Shown: positions 1 to 8,592, numbered from the stretch's first letter. The stretch: 64,000 bases of DNA from Avichristensenella sp031550535 (GCA_031550535.1 JAVBOM010000012.1:6808-70807); one strand, 5' to 3'. Numbers and translations: made by a program. Notes: a model not told the origin generated them from the sequence alone.

Positions 1-21
1 TTTCATGGATGCATCTCACCG

Positions 22-57
22 AAAAAGGAACCTTTACGAGAGCGGAGGCTCCTTTTT
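22..57 (-). terminator. Intrinsic terminator overlapping the end of the 204-aa tail-region gene
   Basis: Two 12-base arms (22-33 and 46-57) pair with one mismatch. Read on the minus strand the second arm ends in TTTTT. The stop codon of the gene at 34-648 lies inside the hairpin. Confidence 0.7.
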
Positions 58-648
58 CACGTTGCGTTTCGCGAACGGAATGATTCCCTGCTTCGCCATC
101 TGGCTAGGCGAGTGATTCCGCTCCCGGAACGCGTCCATCATTTTGATCATCAGGCTGTTCACGCTCTCGGCTCTAGCCATGGTGGTCATGATGTCCTCCG
201 ATCCAAGCAGGCTGCCAAAGGATTTCTGTACCAGATAGTCCAGCGAGTGCCGCTTCTCGAACGTTTTCGTGGCAGCGCCCCTGATATGCCGGTATACCTT
301 CAGCATCTTGTCCAAGTCCTCGCCGATGACGGCGTAGAGGTGATCCAGCGCGCCGTGCGATTCCAGGATGTCGTAGATCTGATACCAGCCTTCCTCATCC
401 TCGTACGGCGACAGGTCAAGATCCGTGTAGTATTTCATTGTTAGGATCGTCAGCACCAGTTCATACGTGTAGCTCTCATACACCGTGCCGCTGTCCTCGT
501 CGAAGACCAGAGCGGCTTCCGCCAGATCGAGCGCGAGCCACGTTCTCGCTTTCCGGGGGAGCGAAGCCCTGAAGTGTACCTCAGTTTCGCCCAACATGAA
601 AACAGCATCCCGGTCAAAGAAACCATCCCTGGATTTAAGCGGCTCCAT
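34..648 (-). CDS. Phage tail-region protein of unknown function (204 aa)
   Basis: A 204-residue soluble protein starting at ATG 648, eight bases after a strong SD (GGGAGG). It directly follows the tail chaperone frame (stop at 652) and is closed by an intrinsic terminator. It has no signal peptide or membrane segment and is rich in charged residues with likely helical stretches in the second half. By position after a major tail protein and a G/GT-type frameshift pair it belongs to a siphophage tail module, where the tape measure gene is normally next; this protein is far too short for that. No family recognised. A further minus-strand start (ATG at 6-4 with GGTGAG upstream) suggests another gene running off the left edge. 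Confidence 0.6.
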   Translation of the reverse strand: MEPLKSRDGFFDRDAVFMLGETEVHFRASLPRKARTWLALDLAEAALVFDEDSGTVYESYTYELVLTILTMKYYTDLDLSPYEDEEGWYQIYDILESHGALDHLYAVIGEDLDKMLKVYRHIRGAATKTFEKRHSLDYLVQKSFGSLLGSEDIMTTMARAESVNSLMIKMMDAFRERNHSPSQMAKQGIIPFAKRNVKKEPPLS

Positions 649-651
649 AAT

Positions 652-1415
652 TTATCCTCCCATGATCTTGATGTCGGCGGTATCGAAAAAGCTCGCAAGG
701 CCGGCAGCCGTTCTGCCGCCGCCCGCGCGCGCGTCCTGCACGTTGAATGGGTTGTTCTCCGCGATGAGCTGCCAGCTCTTTTCAAAGAAACTGTTCCCGG
801 CGTAGTTGACCACGGCGTCGAAGTTCAGCTTGTGCCCAAGCTCGGTCAATACACTCTCGAAGAAAACAAAGGACATGCTGTTGATCTGCTCTTCGTTCAC
901 CACGCCAAGGTGCGCGGCGATCAGCGCGACGGCACGGTCGAGAGTGATTCCGCCGTCGCCAGCAGTTTTTTTTGAGTGACTTCCTTTTCATCGATCTTGT
1001 TGACGCGCTTGAATATCGAAAGCAGCCGCTCGATGGTCTCGGTGGTCATCTCGTCGTAGTGGGTGCGGACAAGATTCTCGTCATCCAGCACCGCGACCAG
1101 CCAGTCGAACACCGCTTTGTCCCCATCGCGCTCGTCCTCCTCGCCAAACGCGCCCGTTTCCATCGCCAGGATGTCCGGTAAGGGGTAGAGGTCCAGGAGC
1201 TTGTACAGGGTGGCGGTTCGGTTCCGCTGATAGCGGAGCTTCGTGGGCTTGACTTCAACCATCGTGTCGCCGATCGTAATCGTATTCTCAGGCATACCGT
1301 GCAAAGGAAGGCTGCGGTCCTTGCTTCCATAATCCGGGATGGCCTTGCCTTGCCGCGTATCGTCGGGCATTGACCGCATGGTCTTTCGGGTCTGGTTCGT
1401 GGGTTTGCTGGTCAT
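652..1415 (-). CDS. Tail assembly chaperone GT-like product made by -1 ribosomal frameshifting
   Basis: If ribosomes slip back one base on the A run at 966-973, translation continues from the ACT codon at 966-964 for 104 more codons to the TAA at 654-652, giving a 254-residue fusion. The downstream frame alone would need a GTG start around 903 with no SD, yet its sequence upstream of that point already looks coding (it reads AGDGGITLDRAVALIAAHLG), which argues for entry by frameshift. G/GT frameshift pairs between the major tail and tape measure genes are a well-established siphophage arrangement. The slip is inferred, not shown. Confidence 0.6.
921..1415 (-). CDS. Tail assembly chaperone, G-like frame
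   Basis: A 164-residue acidic protein starting at ATG 1415 after GGGAGG. It has a disordered basic N-terminus (about residues 1-40) followed by a compact domain (about 40-145) of the size and position expected for phage tail assembly chaperones. Codons 148-150 (CAA AAA AAA) form an eight-A slippery run, after which the zero frame continues only 14 codons to TGA. Function is inferred from the position downstream of the major tail gene and from the frameshift architecture, not from a firm sequence match. A start further upstream exists but lacks an SD. Confidence 0.6.
   Translation of the reverse strand: MTSKPTNQTRKTMRSMPDDTRQGKAIPDYGSKDRSLPLHGMPENTITIGDTMVEVKPTKLRYQRNRTATLYKLLDLYPLPDILAMETGAFGEEDERDGDKAVFDWLVAVLDDENLVRTHYDEMTTETIERLLSIFKRVNKIDEKEVTQKKLLATAESLSTVPSR
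965..974 (-). other. Probable -1 frameshift slippery site
   Basis: On the minus strand the sequence is C, eight A, C, phased as CAA AAA AAA CTG in the upstream frame. P-site and A-site AAA codons can re-pair after a one-base backward slip. The new frame is open for 104 codons. Confidence 0.6.
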
Positions 1416-1553
1416 ACATCCTCCCGCAATTTCCATATCCTGCAATTGTTTTGCGCTCTCGCGCGTCTGATATATTGATGATGCACGGGTTCCCGTGGAA
1501 TCCCAATCTGGCACACAGCCTTGACTGTGCGCCGCCATCATGGAGGATCCTCT

Positions 1554-2735
1554 ATGCACAAAAGATTCCTGGTTATGGTGCTTCTGGCTGTCCTGGTTTC
1601 AGGTTCCGCTTCAGCGAACGGTCTCCTCCACAATACCTGCATCGTCGGAGACACAGGAGACTACACGTTGATGGATGCTGTCTTTCTGAACGATCGCGAG
1701 CTTCTTCTGGTTGGCTACCACTTGGATGCATCGGGGGATTATCAAAGTACAAAGCCATGGGCGGAAAAGATCGACCCCTGGACAGGTGATTTACTCTGGT
1801 CATACTCGCCGGAAGTCGGAGGCGGCTTATATTCGTTCTACATGACTGAAAAGTTTGGTGAAGGCTTTGTTGTATGCGCCCGTAGTTGGGATGGTGAGTT
1901 CTGCCTGATATTTGTGGACGCACAAGACAACATGAGTGACCCTGTACAGTTGGACGCCTATGCCGATGGTATCACTTCACTTGGGGACAATCTTGTCATT
2001 TGCGGTTACACAGACAAAGGCGCAGCCTTTGCAGACATGCTAAACAGCAATGGCGATTATTTGTGGCGTTATATTACCGAACCGACCGGCGAGGAACTGA
2101 GCAGGTTTAGCTGTGTAACCGTTGCCTCGGACGGGATACTTCTAGGAGGCAGTTCTCCTGGCGGCGCACTGCTAACAAAGCTAAGCATGGATGGCCACCC
2201 AATATGGACCAAGCAGGGCGGCGAGCTCGGCTCACTTCGCATTGCAGGCATTGCCGTCGATAAGGACAGGATCGTGCTGGCGAGCAATACTTACGAACCG
2301 TCGACAGGAATACTTGCTGGTGCCGCATCGTCCCTAACACTAGATGGGGAAATCCTGCACCACTCCGTGCTTTCGCTTCCTTACTTTGAGGAATGCGATA
2401 GTGAGTTCCGGGGTGTATACGTGCAAAAGAGTGGGCAAGGCTACACATATTTTGGTTCGCTTGAAAACTATGCCGCGAGAGCTGATGACGACCCTGTTGA
2501 AAACTTCCTTCTTGTAAATTTGGTTGATCGTGATTTGAATCATCGTAACGAATATTACCCACCGTTTGGGACGAACGCCAACGCGGTGAAGGTCTTGCGC
2601 AGTGCTGACGACACCGTTTGGGTTGTTGGTCACGGAAACTACGAGGAAAACATTTTCCGCTTTGCAGAGGTCGTTGGTGACGACAAACGAGTCTTTGTCG
2701 CGTACTTCAACTTCACGTTGCTTGACGCAAGCTGA
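1554..2735 (+). CDS. Secreted beta-propeller-like protein, cargo gene inside the tail module
   Basis: A 393-residue protein starting at ATG 1554 after TGGAGGA. It begins with a clear signal peptide (MHKRFLVMVLLAVLVSGSAS, cleavage near ASA). The mature part has repeating hydrophobic strands with GWY/GG-type turns such as LVGYHLDASGDY, LVICGYTDKGA, ILLGGSSPGGA and VWVVGHGNYEE, typical of beta-propeller repeat proteins; about six blades seem possible. It lies opposite to and between the major tail gene and the tail chaperone genes, with its own SD and a hairpin after it, like a phage 'moron' gene. It may act on the host surface. No enzyme motif seen and the exact family is not identified. Confidence 0.7.
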   Translation: MHKRFLVMVLLAVLVSGSASANGLLHNTCIVGDTGDYTLMDAVFLNDRELLLVGYHLDASGDYQSTKPWAEKIDPWTGDLLWSYSPEVGGGLYSFYMTEKFGEGFVVCARSWDGEFCLIFVDAQDNMSDPVQLDAYADGITSLGDNLVICGYTDKGAAFADMLNSNGDYLWRYITEPTGEELSRFSCVTVASDGILLGGSSPGGALLTKLSMDGHPIWTKQGGELGSLRIAGIAVDKDRIVLASNTYEPSTGILAGAASSLTLDGEILHHSVLSLPYFEECDSEFRGVYVQKSGQGYTYFGSLENYAARADDDPVENFLLVNLVDRDLNHRNEYYPPFGTNANAVKVLRSADDTVWVVGHGNYEENIFRFAEVVGDDKRVFVAYFNFTLLDAS

Positions 2736-2745
2736 ACAAACGGTA

Positions 2746-2775
2746 ATCCCCGTGGAGCGGCTGCCCCACGGGGAT
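2746..2775. terminator. Hairpin between convergent cargo and tail genes
   Basis: Perfect 10-base arms ATCCCCGTGG (2746-2755) and CCACGGGGAT (2766-2775). There is no long T run on either side, so termination strength is uncertain, but it lies exactly between two convergent genes. Confidence 0.55.
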
Positions 2776-2788
2776 CCTTCATCTCACC

Positions 2789-3628
2789 TTACCACTCCGC
2801 CTGCCCGCTCGTTGGCGTCGTGATCACCTTGCCGTCAATGTCGAGCGGTTCATAGATCAAGGCGTACATTTTGTCGCCAGCGCCCTTCGGGTCAATGGCG
2901 CTGAACGTGACGCTCTGGGTGGCCGCCGACTTGTACGACACATCGAAGCCCGGCAGCGTGGTCACGCGCACGCGGGGAATCTCCAAGTGCAAGTAGCCCT
3001 TCAGCGCGGATTCATCGGCGTTCGTACCGGACGAATACACCGGCCAATGCGCGGCCAGGCTGCCCTTCGCGGTCCGGCTGTTGACCAGCACATTCGCAGT
3101 CTGCGCGCCGTTCACGCGGCGCCGGTACGCCACACGGATCGTCTCGCCCGCCTTCACATCGCCCGCGAAGAACGTGAGCTCCGTGGTATGGGTGGCATCG
3201 TCCACTTCCATCATGAACTCGCCCTTCGCCGCGGGCTCGGCTGCGACTTCCTTGAAACCGCGGATGCGCACCGAACCTGCCTTCACCTCATACGGGATGG
3301 TGACGGCCAGTTCCGAAGACACGCTGAACAGCTTCGACTCCAGCGTGCTGGTGTCGCCGCTCTCCAGCGGCACACCGTTCGCCATGCCAAACATCTCCGG
3401 CGTGAACTCACTCGATGCGAACGTGAACTCCAAAGCCCGATCCGTTTCGATGTACGCCAAGGGATAACTCCCCTGGCCACCAGTGATCGTCAGCATGTTG
3501 TTGGTCGCGTTCATGTTGGCGGTGCTGACTTCGTAGAACGAGTACACCTCGTCCGTGCCGTCCCTCTAAAAATCGATGTTCGGCGTGTCGGCGATGTACC
3601 CGCCAATTCGCTCAATGTACGTAGGCAT
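2789..3628 (-). pseudogene. Major tail protein-like gene with in-frame amber at codon 21
   Basis: ATG 3628 follows a strong SD (GGAGG). The frame encodes MPTYIERIGGYIADTPNIDF, then TAG (3568-3566), then continues without further stops for 258 codons to TAA. The remainder is rich in beta strands and threonine/serine, with paired Val-Arg-Val stretches, as in phage tail tube proteins. It is upstream of the tail chaperone frames, the normal place for the major tail gene. No good SD precedes the next in-frame ATG (3547), so a truncated start is unlikely. Either a recent nonsense mutation or a suppressed/recoded amber codon; the family call rests mainly on position and composition. Confidence 0.6.
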
Positions 3629-3838
3629 TGTCATTCCTCCTATTAATACGTTTGCTTATACGAAAAGACCGCGTGGTATCTCCGGTACCCCACGGTTTTC
3701 GCGCCTAGGTGATAGTCGTCGACATTACCTCAACAATGCGCTTGAGGAGTGGCCCAGCGAAGAGTTCGATTACGTCATCGAAAGCCAGTTCCTTGATGAA
3801 ATCAAACCATAACACACTTCATATAAGGAGGAACCCCC
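3629..3838. other. Intergenic segment between divergent phage blocks
   Basis: It contains a hairpin at 3668-3696 (ACCGCGTGG against CCACGGT, followed by TTT on the plus strand) and then, at 3712-3812, a plus-strand open stretch ending at TAA that reads HYLNNALEEWPSEEFDYVIE and looks like the C-terminal end of a lost small protein. No clear sigma-70 promoter was found for either flanking block. Confidence 0.4.
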
Positions 3839-4081
3839 ATGCTCCCACCCAGCCCACTCGCAGCGCACGTCCTGTGCAGCATCGTCCAGAACCTCAAGCA
3901 ATCCGGCAGCATCGTCAGCGGCGCGCAAATCCTGGAAGCGTGCGGCAAGGACTTCACCACCTATCTTGACGTGACCTCCCGGCTCCAGGACAACGGCAAT
4001 GGCACCTTCACCCTCGCCCGCCTGTACCCGAAAGACTGCGGCCAGCATGTTAAAGAGTACATGCAGGAAAGCCGCGCATGA
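3839..4081 (+). CDS. Small protein of unknown function (80 aa)
   Basis: Starts at ATG 3839 after AAGGAGGAACCCCC. It has a winged-helix-like pattern of helices (residues about 8-55) and ends in a strand pair, so a DNA-binding role is conceivable but unproven. It is the first gene of a tightly packed plus-strand run of small genes reaching 11.3 kb. Confidence 0.65.
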   Translation: MLPPSPLAAHVLCSIVQNLKQSGSIVSGAQILEACGKDFTTYLDVTSRLQDNGNGTFTLARLYPKDCGQHVKEYMQESRA

Positions 4082-4095
4082 AAGGAGCGCCGCCC

Positions 4096-4575
4096 ATGTA
4101 CGCCTATGATTGGCTGGTCGCCGTTTCCACCACTGACGAAGCCGAACAAGTCCGCATCAACTTTGATACCAAGTCCCTGTTCTACAATGGCCGGCCGATC
4201 ATCGTCGGTAACACATACATGGCACCTGTTGCGTACGTCCATCAGGATCACGCGCGCATCGTCACGCTCGACGGGCTGATAGCCTTCAAAGGCGATCCAT
4301 ATGTGGAAATCGCGCGCCTGTATGATCGGTTCAAGCGCTCCATACCCAGCCCATGCGACCAGACGATGAACGAAAACTTCATGGCCTACTCAGGCGCTTT
4401 GCTGACCGATCATGAACGGCACACAGGCATCCCCCGGATTGCCGCAAGGCTCCAGCTTGAAGGCTTCATCCTGCTGGCGTCCTGCGCCGGCATTCTTCAA
4501 TGGCGAAACCCCATGCAGCCAGTCTGGCAAGGCGTTGACCCGGATCTGATCCTCCGCCGCAAATGGATTGTGTAG
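4096..4575 (+). CDS. Hypothetical protein (159 aa), accessory phage cluster
   Basis: ATG 4096 is chosen because AAAGGAG lies seven bases before it; the SD overlaps the stop of the previous gene. The N-terminal half (LVAVSTTDEAEQVRINFDTK) looks like a mixed alpha/beta domain; no catalytic motif or membrane segment. Ends at TAG 4573-4575. No family recognised. Confidence 0.6.
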   Translation: MYAYDWLVAVSTTDEAEQVRINFDTKSLFYNGRPIIVGNTYMAPVAYVHQDHARIVTLDGLIAFKGDPYVEIARLYDRFKRSIPSPCDQTMNENFMAYSGALLTDHERHTGIPRIAARLQLEGFILLASCAGILQWRNPMQPVWQGVDPDLILRRKWIV

Positions 4576-4616
4576 GGAGGTACACATCACTGACTACAAC
4601 GAAAGGGGGCATCTCT

Positions 4617-4856
4617 ATGGAGACCTGCAGTGAATGCGAAAGCACAAGTGACGAACTTGTCGTAGTCAATAGCAGCTTCAGCGATGAGTTCCAAACATGC
4701 CGCATGTGCCACGATAGCATGCTCGCGAACTACGAGTACACGATGTGCGAATCCTGCGGTGTCTACTTCACCTATGACCACCTCATCCCGAACAAGGATT
4801 GCGAAGAAAAAACGACTGAGATTTGCCCGTACTGCGGCGAAATCTGGTGTGAGTGA
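4617..4856 (+). CDS. Small multi-zinc-ribbon protein (79 aa)
   Basis: Starts at ATG 4617 after AAAGGGGG. In 79 residues it carries CSEC, CRMC-H, CESC and CPYC knuckles, enough for two zinc ribbons or a treble clef, with acidic linkers. Such proteins usually bind nucleic acid or another protein. It is one of at least four zinc-knuckle proteins in this cluster. Confidence 0.65.
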   Translation: METCSECESTSDELVVVNSSFSDEFQTCRMCHDSMLANYEYTMCESCGVYFTYDHLIPNKDCEEKTTEICPYCGEIWCE

Positions 4857-4882
4857 ACCGCCAACGAAAGGATCACGAATCA

Positions 4883-5623
4883 ATGAATGACCAAATCGCG
4901 GACAACTTTTCCCGGCCTCCCGCCACGGAACACCCTGCTCAACCTACTGAAATCTCATTGCCGCTCACCGGCAGCACGCGTATCGTCGCGAGGCTCAATG
5001 GCGACGCAGAAAATCCCCGCCACAACGAAGGCTGGTCAAGCATTGACATCTATGCGGAGCACCCGAATGGTTGGTCCGAGCTGCTGTGCTGTGCTGAAAT
5101 ATCTTCTCTTGCCTGCGAAGGAAAAGGCTTCAACAGGTTCCGTGTCATGTCCTTTCAGCCAGACAAAGAAGAACCGTCCGTTATCTTGGAGCCGCTAGAG
5201 CACCGGTCCATCTGGCTTATACTCGAAGAGGGAACCTACGACATCGACGTGTGGAACGAGGACAGCGACGAGCGCGACCATACAATGGGAGAAAACCACA
5301 TCCCATTTCTGGATGAGGTAACCAAGAAGATGGAGTCAATCATCGCGGAGAACCCGCAGATCGTCTGGACAATTCGGAATCCCAGAGCCTCCGCGTATTC
5401 TTGCAAGCTACTCACCTGCGTGTGCTGCGGTGTCCAAATTCTCGAGCACAGCGCGAACGAAGAAAGAGGCGCCATCTTGGAGTGTGCGGAATGCTGTAAC
5501 CATTTCTGCACGCAGTGCTTCGTCGATCATCTCGGCACCCAAGCCTACAGAGACATGGTGAACTCCGAGGAAGCTACTCACGACAACAACTTCCTGTGTC
5601 CGCGCTGCTATTCTGCTGTATAG
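4883..5623 (+). CDS. Hypothetical protein with C-terminal zinc-binding cluster (246 aa)
   Basis: ATG 4883 follows GAAAGGATC. Residues about 1-180 form an acidic beta-rich domain of unknown type. Residues about 185-246 carry CVCC, CAEC, C-H-FCTQC and CPRC knuckles, a RING/treble-clef-like pattern. Ends with TAG. No family recognised; the Cys-rich tail resembles its neighbours and suggests a shared partner or nucleic-acid role (inference). Confidence 0.65.
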   Translation: MNDQIADNFSRPPATEHPAQPTEISLPLTGSTRIVARLNGDAENPRHNEGWSSIDIYAEHPNGWSELLCCAEISSLACEGKGFNRFRVMSFQPDKEEPSVILEPLEHRSIWLILEEGTYDIDVWNEDSDERDHTMGENHIPFLDEVTKKMESIIAENPQIVWTIRNPRASAYSCKLLTCVCCGVQILEHSANEERGAILECAECCNHFCTQCFVDHLGTQAYRDMVNSEEATHDNNFLCPRCYSAV

Positions 5624-5638
5624 AGGTGAAAGCATTCT

Positions 5639-6211
5639 ATGGCCGCAAGTTCCACAAGTGACACCCACCCCGGTTGGAAACTCTCCCGCGAGTGCATCTA
5701 CGAAACAATCAATGCCAAGCGATCCGGTATCTTCAAACAATGTGGTACCATGGTTGCACTCGTCACCAGCACAATACAGGACCTCCGGGAAACACATCTT
5801 GCGCCCCACATCGAAACTAAACTGATCGCAAACCGCTACGCCGTCCGGCAAACACTGAAGACCATCCACAACACACAATGTGATTGCTGTAAGGAAGGCA
5901 TTTTCGACCCGAAAATCTATGTCCGCCATGCGGATTCGCCCTATGTGGCAGCCCTTTGCGAGCATCGGTTTTCCCTGTGCCAGGTCTGCTTCGTATCATT
6001 GATAAGGAACGCTCATCACTCAAGTGGCAGCAATGAGGCGGTCGTCTACATTTCAGGCGGCCTTGTCAGGTGGCTGGCAGTGCCGAACACCGTGGTGCAG
6101 GGTTATCTCGTAGCGGACAAGGATGTCTTCAACTGCGCAGATGCGGATGAACTGCAATGGTTTTTCGAAGCGTTCATGGCGGCCTACAAACCCGGTATGA
6201 CCCGAATATAG
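5639..6211 (+). CDS. Hypothetical protein with CxxC pairs (190 aa)
   Basis: Starts at ATG 5639 with GAGGTGAAAG upstream. It contains CDCC near residue 81 and a CEHRFSLCQVC cluster near residue 107, probably one zinc site. The rest is helical with no recognisable enzyme motif. The TAG stop at 6209-6211 forms the start of the SD (TAGGAGG) of the next gene, implying coupled translation. Confidence 0.6.
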   Translation: MAASSTSDTHPGWKLSRECIYETINAKRSGIFKQCGTMVALVTSTIQDLRETHLAPHIETKLIANRYAVRQTLKTIHNTQCDCCKEGIFDPKIYVRHADSPYVAALCEHRFSLCQVCFVSLIRNAHHSSGSNEAVVYISGGLVRWLAVPNTVVQGYLVADKDVFNCADADELQWFFEAFMAAYKPGMTRI

Positions 6212-6223
6212 GAGGCGCACACA

Positions 6224-6634
6224 ATGAAAACGAGCGTACCCTCGGAATGGATTCTCACCGATGAGGATACCTGCCGGTATTCACGGCAGTTGTCCGAGGA
6301 CTCCTTTGAACTCATTGCGTTCGTAACCTACAGTCAGGTAAGAAACTTCACGGTCTACGCGGACACCGTCTGCCTCACCGATTACCCGCAGGATGAAACC
6401 TTGTTCATCCTGCAGTTCTATGGCTACTCATCCATCAACGAAGTCACCGCGGAACATGGCAGCGACAGCAATATGATCATCGCCGAGTGCATCTTTGAGC
6501 ACTACGCCGACTTCGCAGTGGAGCCGATTGCCGATGTTCTCACGGAGGCAGAAGCACGAGCGATCATCCAAGACTATATTACTGACACGAAGGGAGCACC
6601 ACTATGTCCAGATTCTTCAAAGGCCAGCGGGTAA
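6224..6634 (+). CDS. Hypothetical protein (136 aa), accessory phage cluster
   Basis: ATG 6224 follows TAGGAGGCG. A small acidic alpha/beta protein with no known motif. Its last ~10 codons overlap the start of the next gene in another frame (6604), as is common in dense phage operons. Confidence 0.6.
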   Translation: MKTSVPSEWILTDEDTCRYSRQLSEDSFELIAFVTYSQVRNFTVYADTVCLTDYPQDETLFILQFYGYSSINEVTAEHGSDSNMIIAECIFEHYADFAVEPIADVLTEAEARAIIQDYITDTKGAPLCPDSSKASG

Positions 6635-7050
6635 TCGAACGCATCAGCGGCCACGTCGGCACTGTCCTGCAGTACGTCGCCAAAGAATCCGTCGCTGTCG
6701 AGTTCGATCCCTTCTTCGGCGGTGAAGGCGGCACCTATTCTGTCGGTTCGGAAGAACTCATCGCCCTCACAAACAACAACACCTGCCTGCTCGTTCACGA
6801 AGAGGAGGGGGCGCCGCTTGTCGCTATCTTCAGGGTGGGCGAGCATATTGAGCCTCACCAAATCATTGCCACTTTCAACTATGCTCTCACTGCATATAAG
6901 GTTGGAGAATGCCCCGACCCAATCGTGCGCTTCGCATCTGACAAGGTATGCAAGCGGTTCAATGCGTGCGTAGATTTCTTTGAGGTGGCCTCCGTTGTAA
7001 GCATACCGCAAACCCTGACGGCTATGAAAGGCGCGCCTCCATGCAAATGA
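6604..7050 (+). CDS. SH3/KOW-like small protein (148 aa)
   Basis: Starts at ATG 6604 with AAGGGAG upstream, inside the end of the preceding gene. Residues about 1-55 (KGQRVIERISGHVGTVLQYV, then VAVEFDPFFGGEGG) look like a small SH3/KOW-type barrel as in DUF4314-like phage proteins. Residues about 60-148 are mixed alpha/beta. Function unknown. Confidence 0.6.
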   Translation: MSRFFKGQRVIERISGHVGTVLQYVAKESVAVEFDPFFGGEGGTYSVGSEELIALTNNNTCLLVHEEEGAPLVAIFRVGEHIEPHQIIATFNYALTAYKVGECPDPIVRFASDKVCKRFNACVDFFEVASVVSIPQTLTAMKGAPPCK

Positions 7051-7304
7051 CTTCATTCTTCATCGTCAAGGACGCGGAGCACGACCTGTATCCGCTGCTT
7101 GCCATCATTGAGCACGATTCTGATGTAATGCCCACGTCCATTGAAGCGTTGATGCAGAAGGCATATTCCGACGGCATTAATGTTCACGGCGATGGCATCT
7201 TCGAACACGTATCCGCTATCGTAATGCGAGAAACCGGTGCCACCGTCACGTACGTGGAAATCACGGGCAATGTGGATTTCTCCGGCGCAAGCTGGGGCCA
7301 CTGA
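7041..7304 (+). CDS. Hypothetical protein (87 aa)
   Basis: ATG 7041 overlaps the end of the previous gene; AAAGG lies upstream (ATG 7047 is an alternative). A small alpha/beta protein with no recognised family. The spacing and overlap fit co-translation in the operon. Confidence 0.55.
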   Translation: MQMTSFFIVKDAEHDLYPLLAIIEHDSDVMPTSIEALMQKAYSDGINVHGDGIFEHVSAIVMRETGATVTYVEITGNVDFSGASWGH

Positions 7305-7375
7305 TTCGCCGACACCCGGGAGCGCGACATCCCCCATTACTTCTGGAATCAAAGGAAGAAAGCGAGCTGATCCGC

Positions 7376-7738
7376 ATGCCGTATACCTGGGTCGAGCCGG
7401 ACGTGTACCTGAAGTACCGTGGCGTCACCATCTACTACGCTTATGACGAACTCTACAATAACCCCTACCACTATAACTACTCCATCGATTTCGCCGAGCG
7501 CGACATGTTCGACATCCGCGATCTGCCGGAATGCAAACCCGGCCTCACTCACAAACAGATCCTCCGCGCCGCCATCCGCAACAAAAGCCCGCTCCTCATC
7601 GCGCAGTACAAGGAAGCAGGCGCACATCTGGAAGCCAAGACGCTACCCAGTAAGTTCAAACGAAGGAGGCCAACACATGCCCAAACCCCACGAAAACCTA
7701 TCCAAAGCGAACCGAGAGAAGCTCCTGCCCAAAGATGA
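7376..7738 (+). CDS. Conserved small phage protein (120 aa)
   Basis: Begins MPYTWVEPDVYLKYRGVTIY, a pattern I associate with a small family found repeatedly in phage and mobile element accessory modules, without known function. The N-terminal ~75 residues carry this domain; the C-terminal 45 residues are basic and overlap the start of the next gene, so the true end of the folded part may be near residue 85. SD is weak (AAAGGAAG at 17 bases), so an alternative start just upstream cannot be excluded. Confidence 0.55.
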   Translation: MPYTWVEPDVYLKYRGVTIYYAYDELYNNPYHYNYSIDFAERDMFDIRDLPECKPGLTHKQILRAAIRNKSPLLIAQYKEAGAHLEAKTLPSKFKRRRPTHAQTPRKPIQSEPREAPAQR

Positions 7739-8081
7739 ACTGATCGCCTACCTGGACAAGTGGGGCGCGAACGACCGCGCACTCAGCGACATCCGGGAGC
7801 AGTACACGGAACTCCTGGGTGACGATCCTTTCTGGCGCTATCCCATCAGCGAGTGCGAACACGCCGGCGGCATCATCGTGCCGGTCAAGGAGGGCTTCCT
7901 TTGGTTGCCCTATAACGAGATGGACGAAGATGACTACGAGATCTATCTCACCAAAGACGCCCACCTGCTCGGCGCCGAAGCCTGCGAAGTTCTCGCCAAA
8001 GAGTTCCAGTCGTACGCAACCGCGCTCTGCGATGTTCTGCGGTTCATGGCAACCGAACTCGCCCAGGAAGGGGGGCAATGA
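7677..8081 (+). CDS. Hypothetical acidic protein (134 aa)
   Basis: ATG 7677 is preceded by GAAGGAGGCC, a very strong SD, within the end of the previous gene. It is helical with an acidic stretch (LPYNEMDEDDYEIYL) and no membrane or zinc motif. Stop TGA overlaps the SD region of the next gene. Not recognised. Confidence 0.6.
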   Translation: MPKPHENLSKANREKLLPKDELIAYLDKWGANDRALSDIREQYTELLGDDPFWRYPISECEHAGGIIVPVKEGFLWLPYNEMDEDDYEIYLTKDAHLLGAEACEVLAKEFQSYATALCDVLRFMATELAQEGGQ

Positions 8082-8082
8082 C

Positions 8083-8592
8083 ATGTCGCATGGGTGTGTT
8101 TATCAACTGGAACCTGACCCGATCGACGATTCAACCTGCCTGACTGAGTGCGACGCGAACGACACGCCCTTCTCGGTCAACATCGCCAATTGGTATGTCC
8201 TGGTTGACAGCCGAGATAAGGCGGATCGGATCATCCGTGAATACTTCTCTAAGTACAGTACGGAAGAGCACCCACTCGTTCGTTTCGTACTCGATGAAGG
8301 CGGCGCCGTCACTTCCGTCATATTTGAAGAAGGTTTCCAGCAGGCTTTTTTTCATGATGGGTACATTGCCTTCCTATGCAGCCTGGAAGTGCTTCGCGCT
8401 AAGTTCAACGAGCTATCCTATGCTGATGGCTCGATTCATAAGGAACTGACCGACCTCACATGGGCATATGAGTTTCCCTTCGGCGACTACGTCTTCCACT
8501 GCGGTGAGTTCATTACTTTTGATGAGTTCGCTCGCCATCTCCAACCTGGAAAGCTTTACTATTTCGGTAACGTGCTGGACTATCACTACTGA
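8083..8592 (+). CDS. Hypothetical protein (169 aa)
   Basis: ATG 8083 lies two bases after the previous stop with AAGGGGGG as SD. The protein is alpha/beta, acidic and tyrosine/phenylalanine-rich towards its end (GKLYYFGNVLDYHY). No known motif. It belongs to the same small-gene operon. Confidence 0.6.
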   Translation: MSHGCVYQLEPDPIDDSTCLTECDANDTPFSVNIANWYVLVDSRDKADRIIREYFSKYSTEEHPLVRFVLDEGGAVTSVIFEEGFQQAFFHDGYIAFLCSLEVLRAKFNELSYADGSIHKELTDLTWAYEFPFGDYVFHCGEFITFDEFARHLQPGKLYYFGNVLDYHY

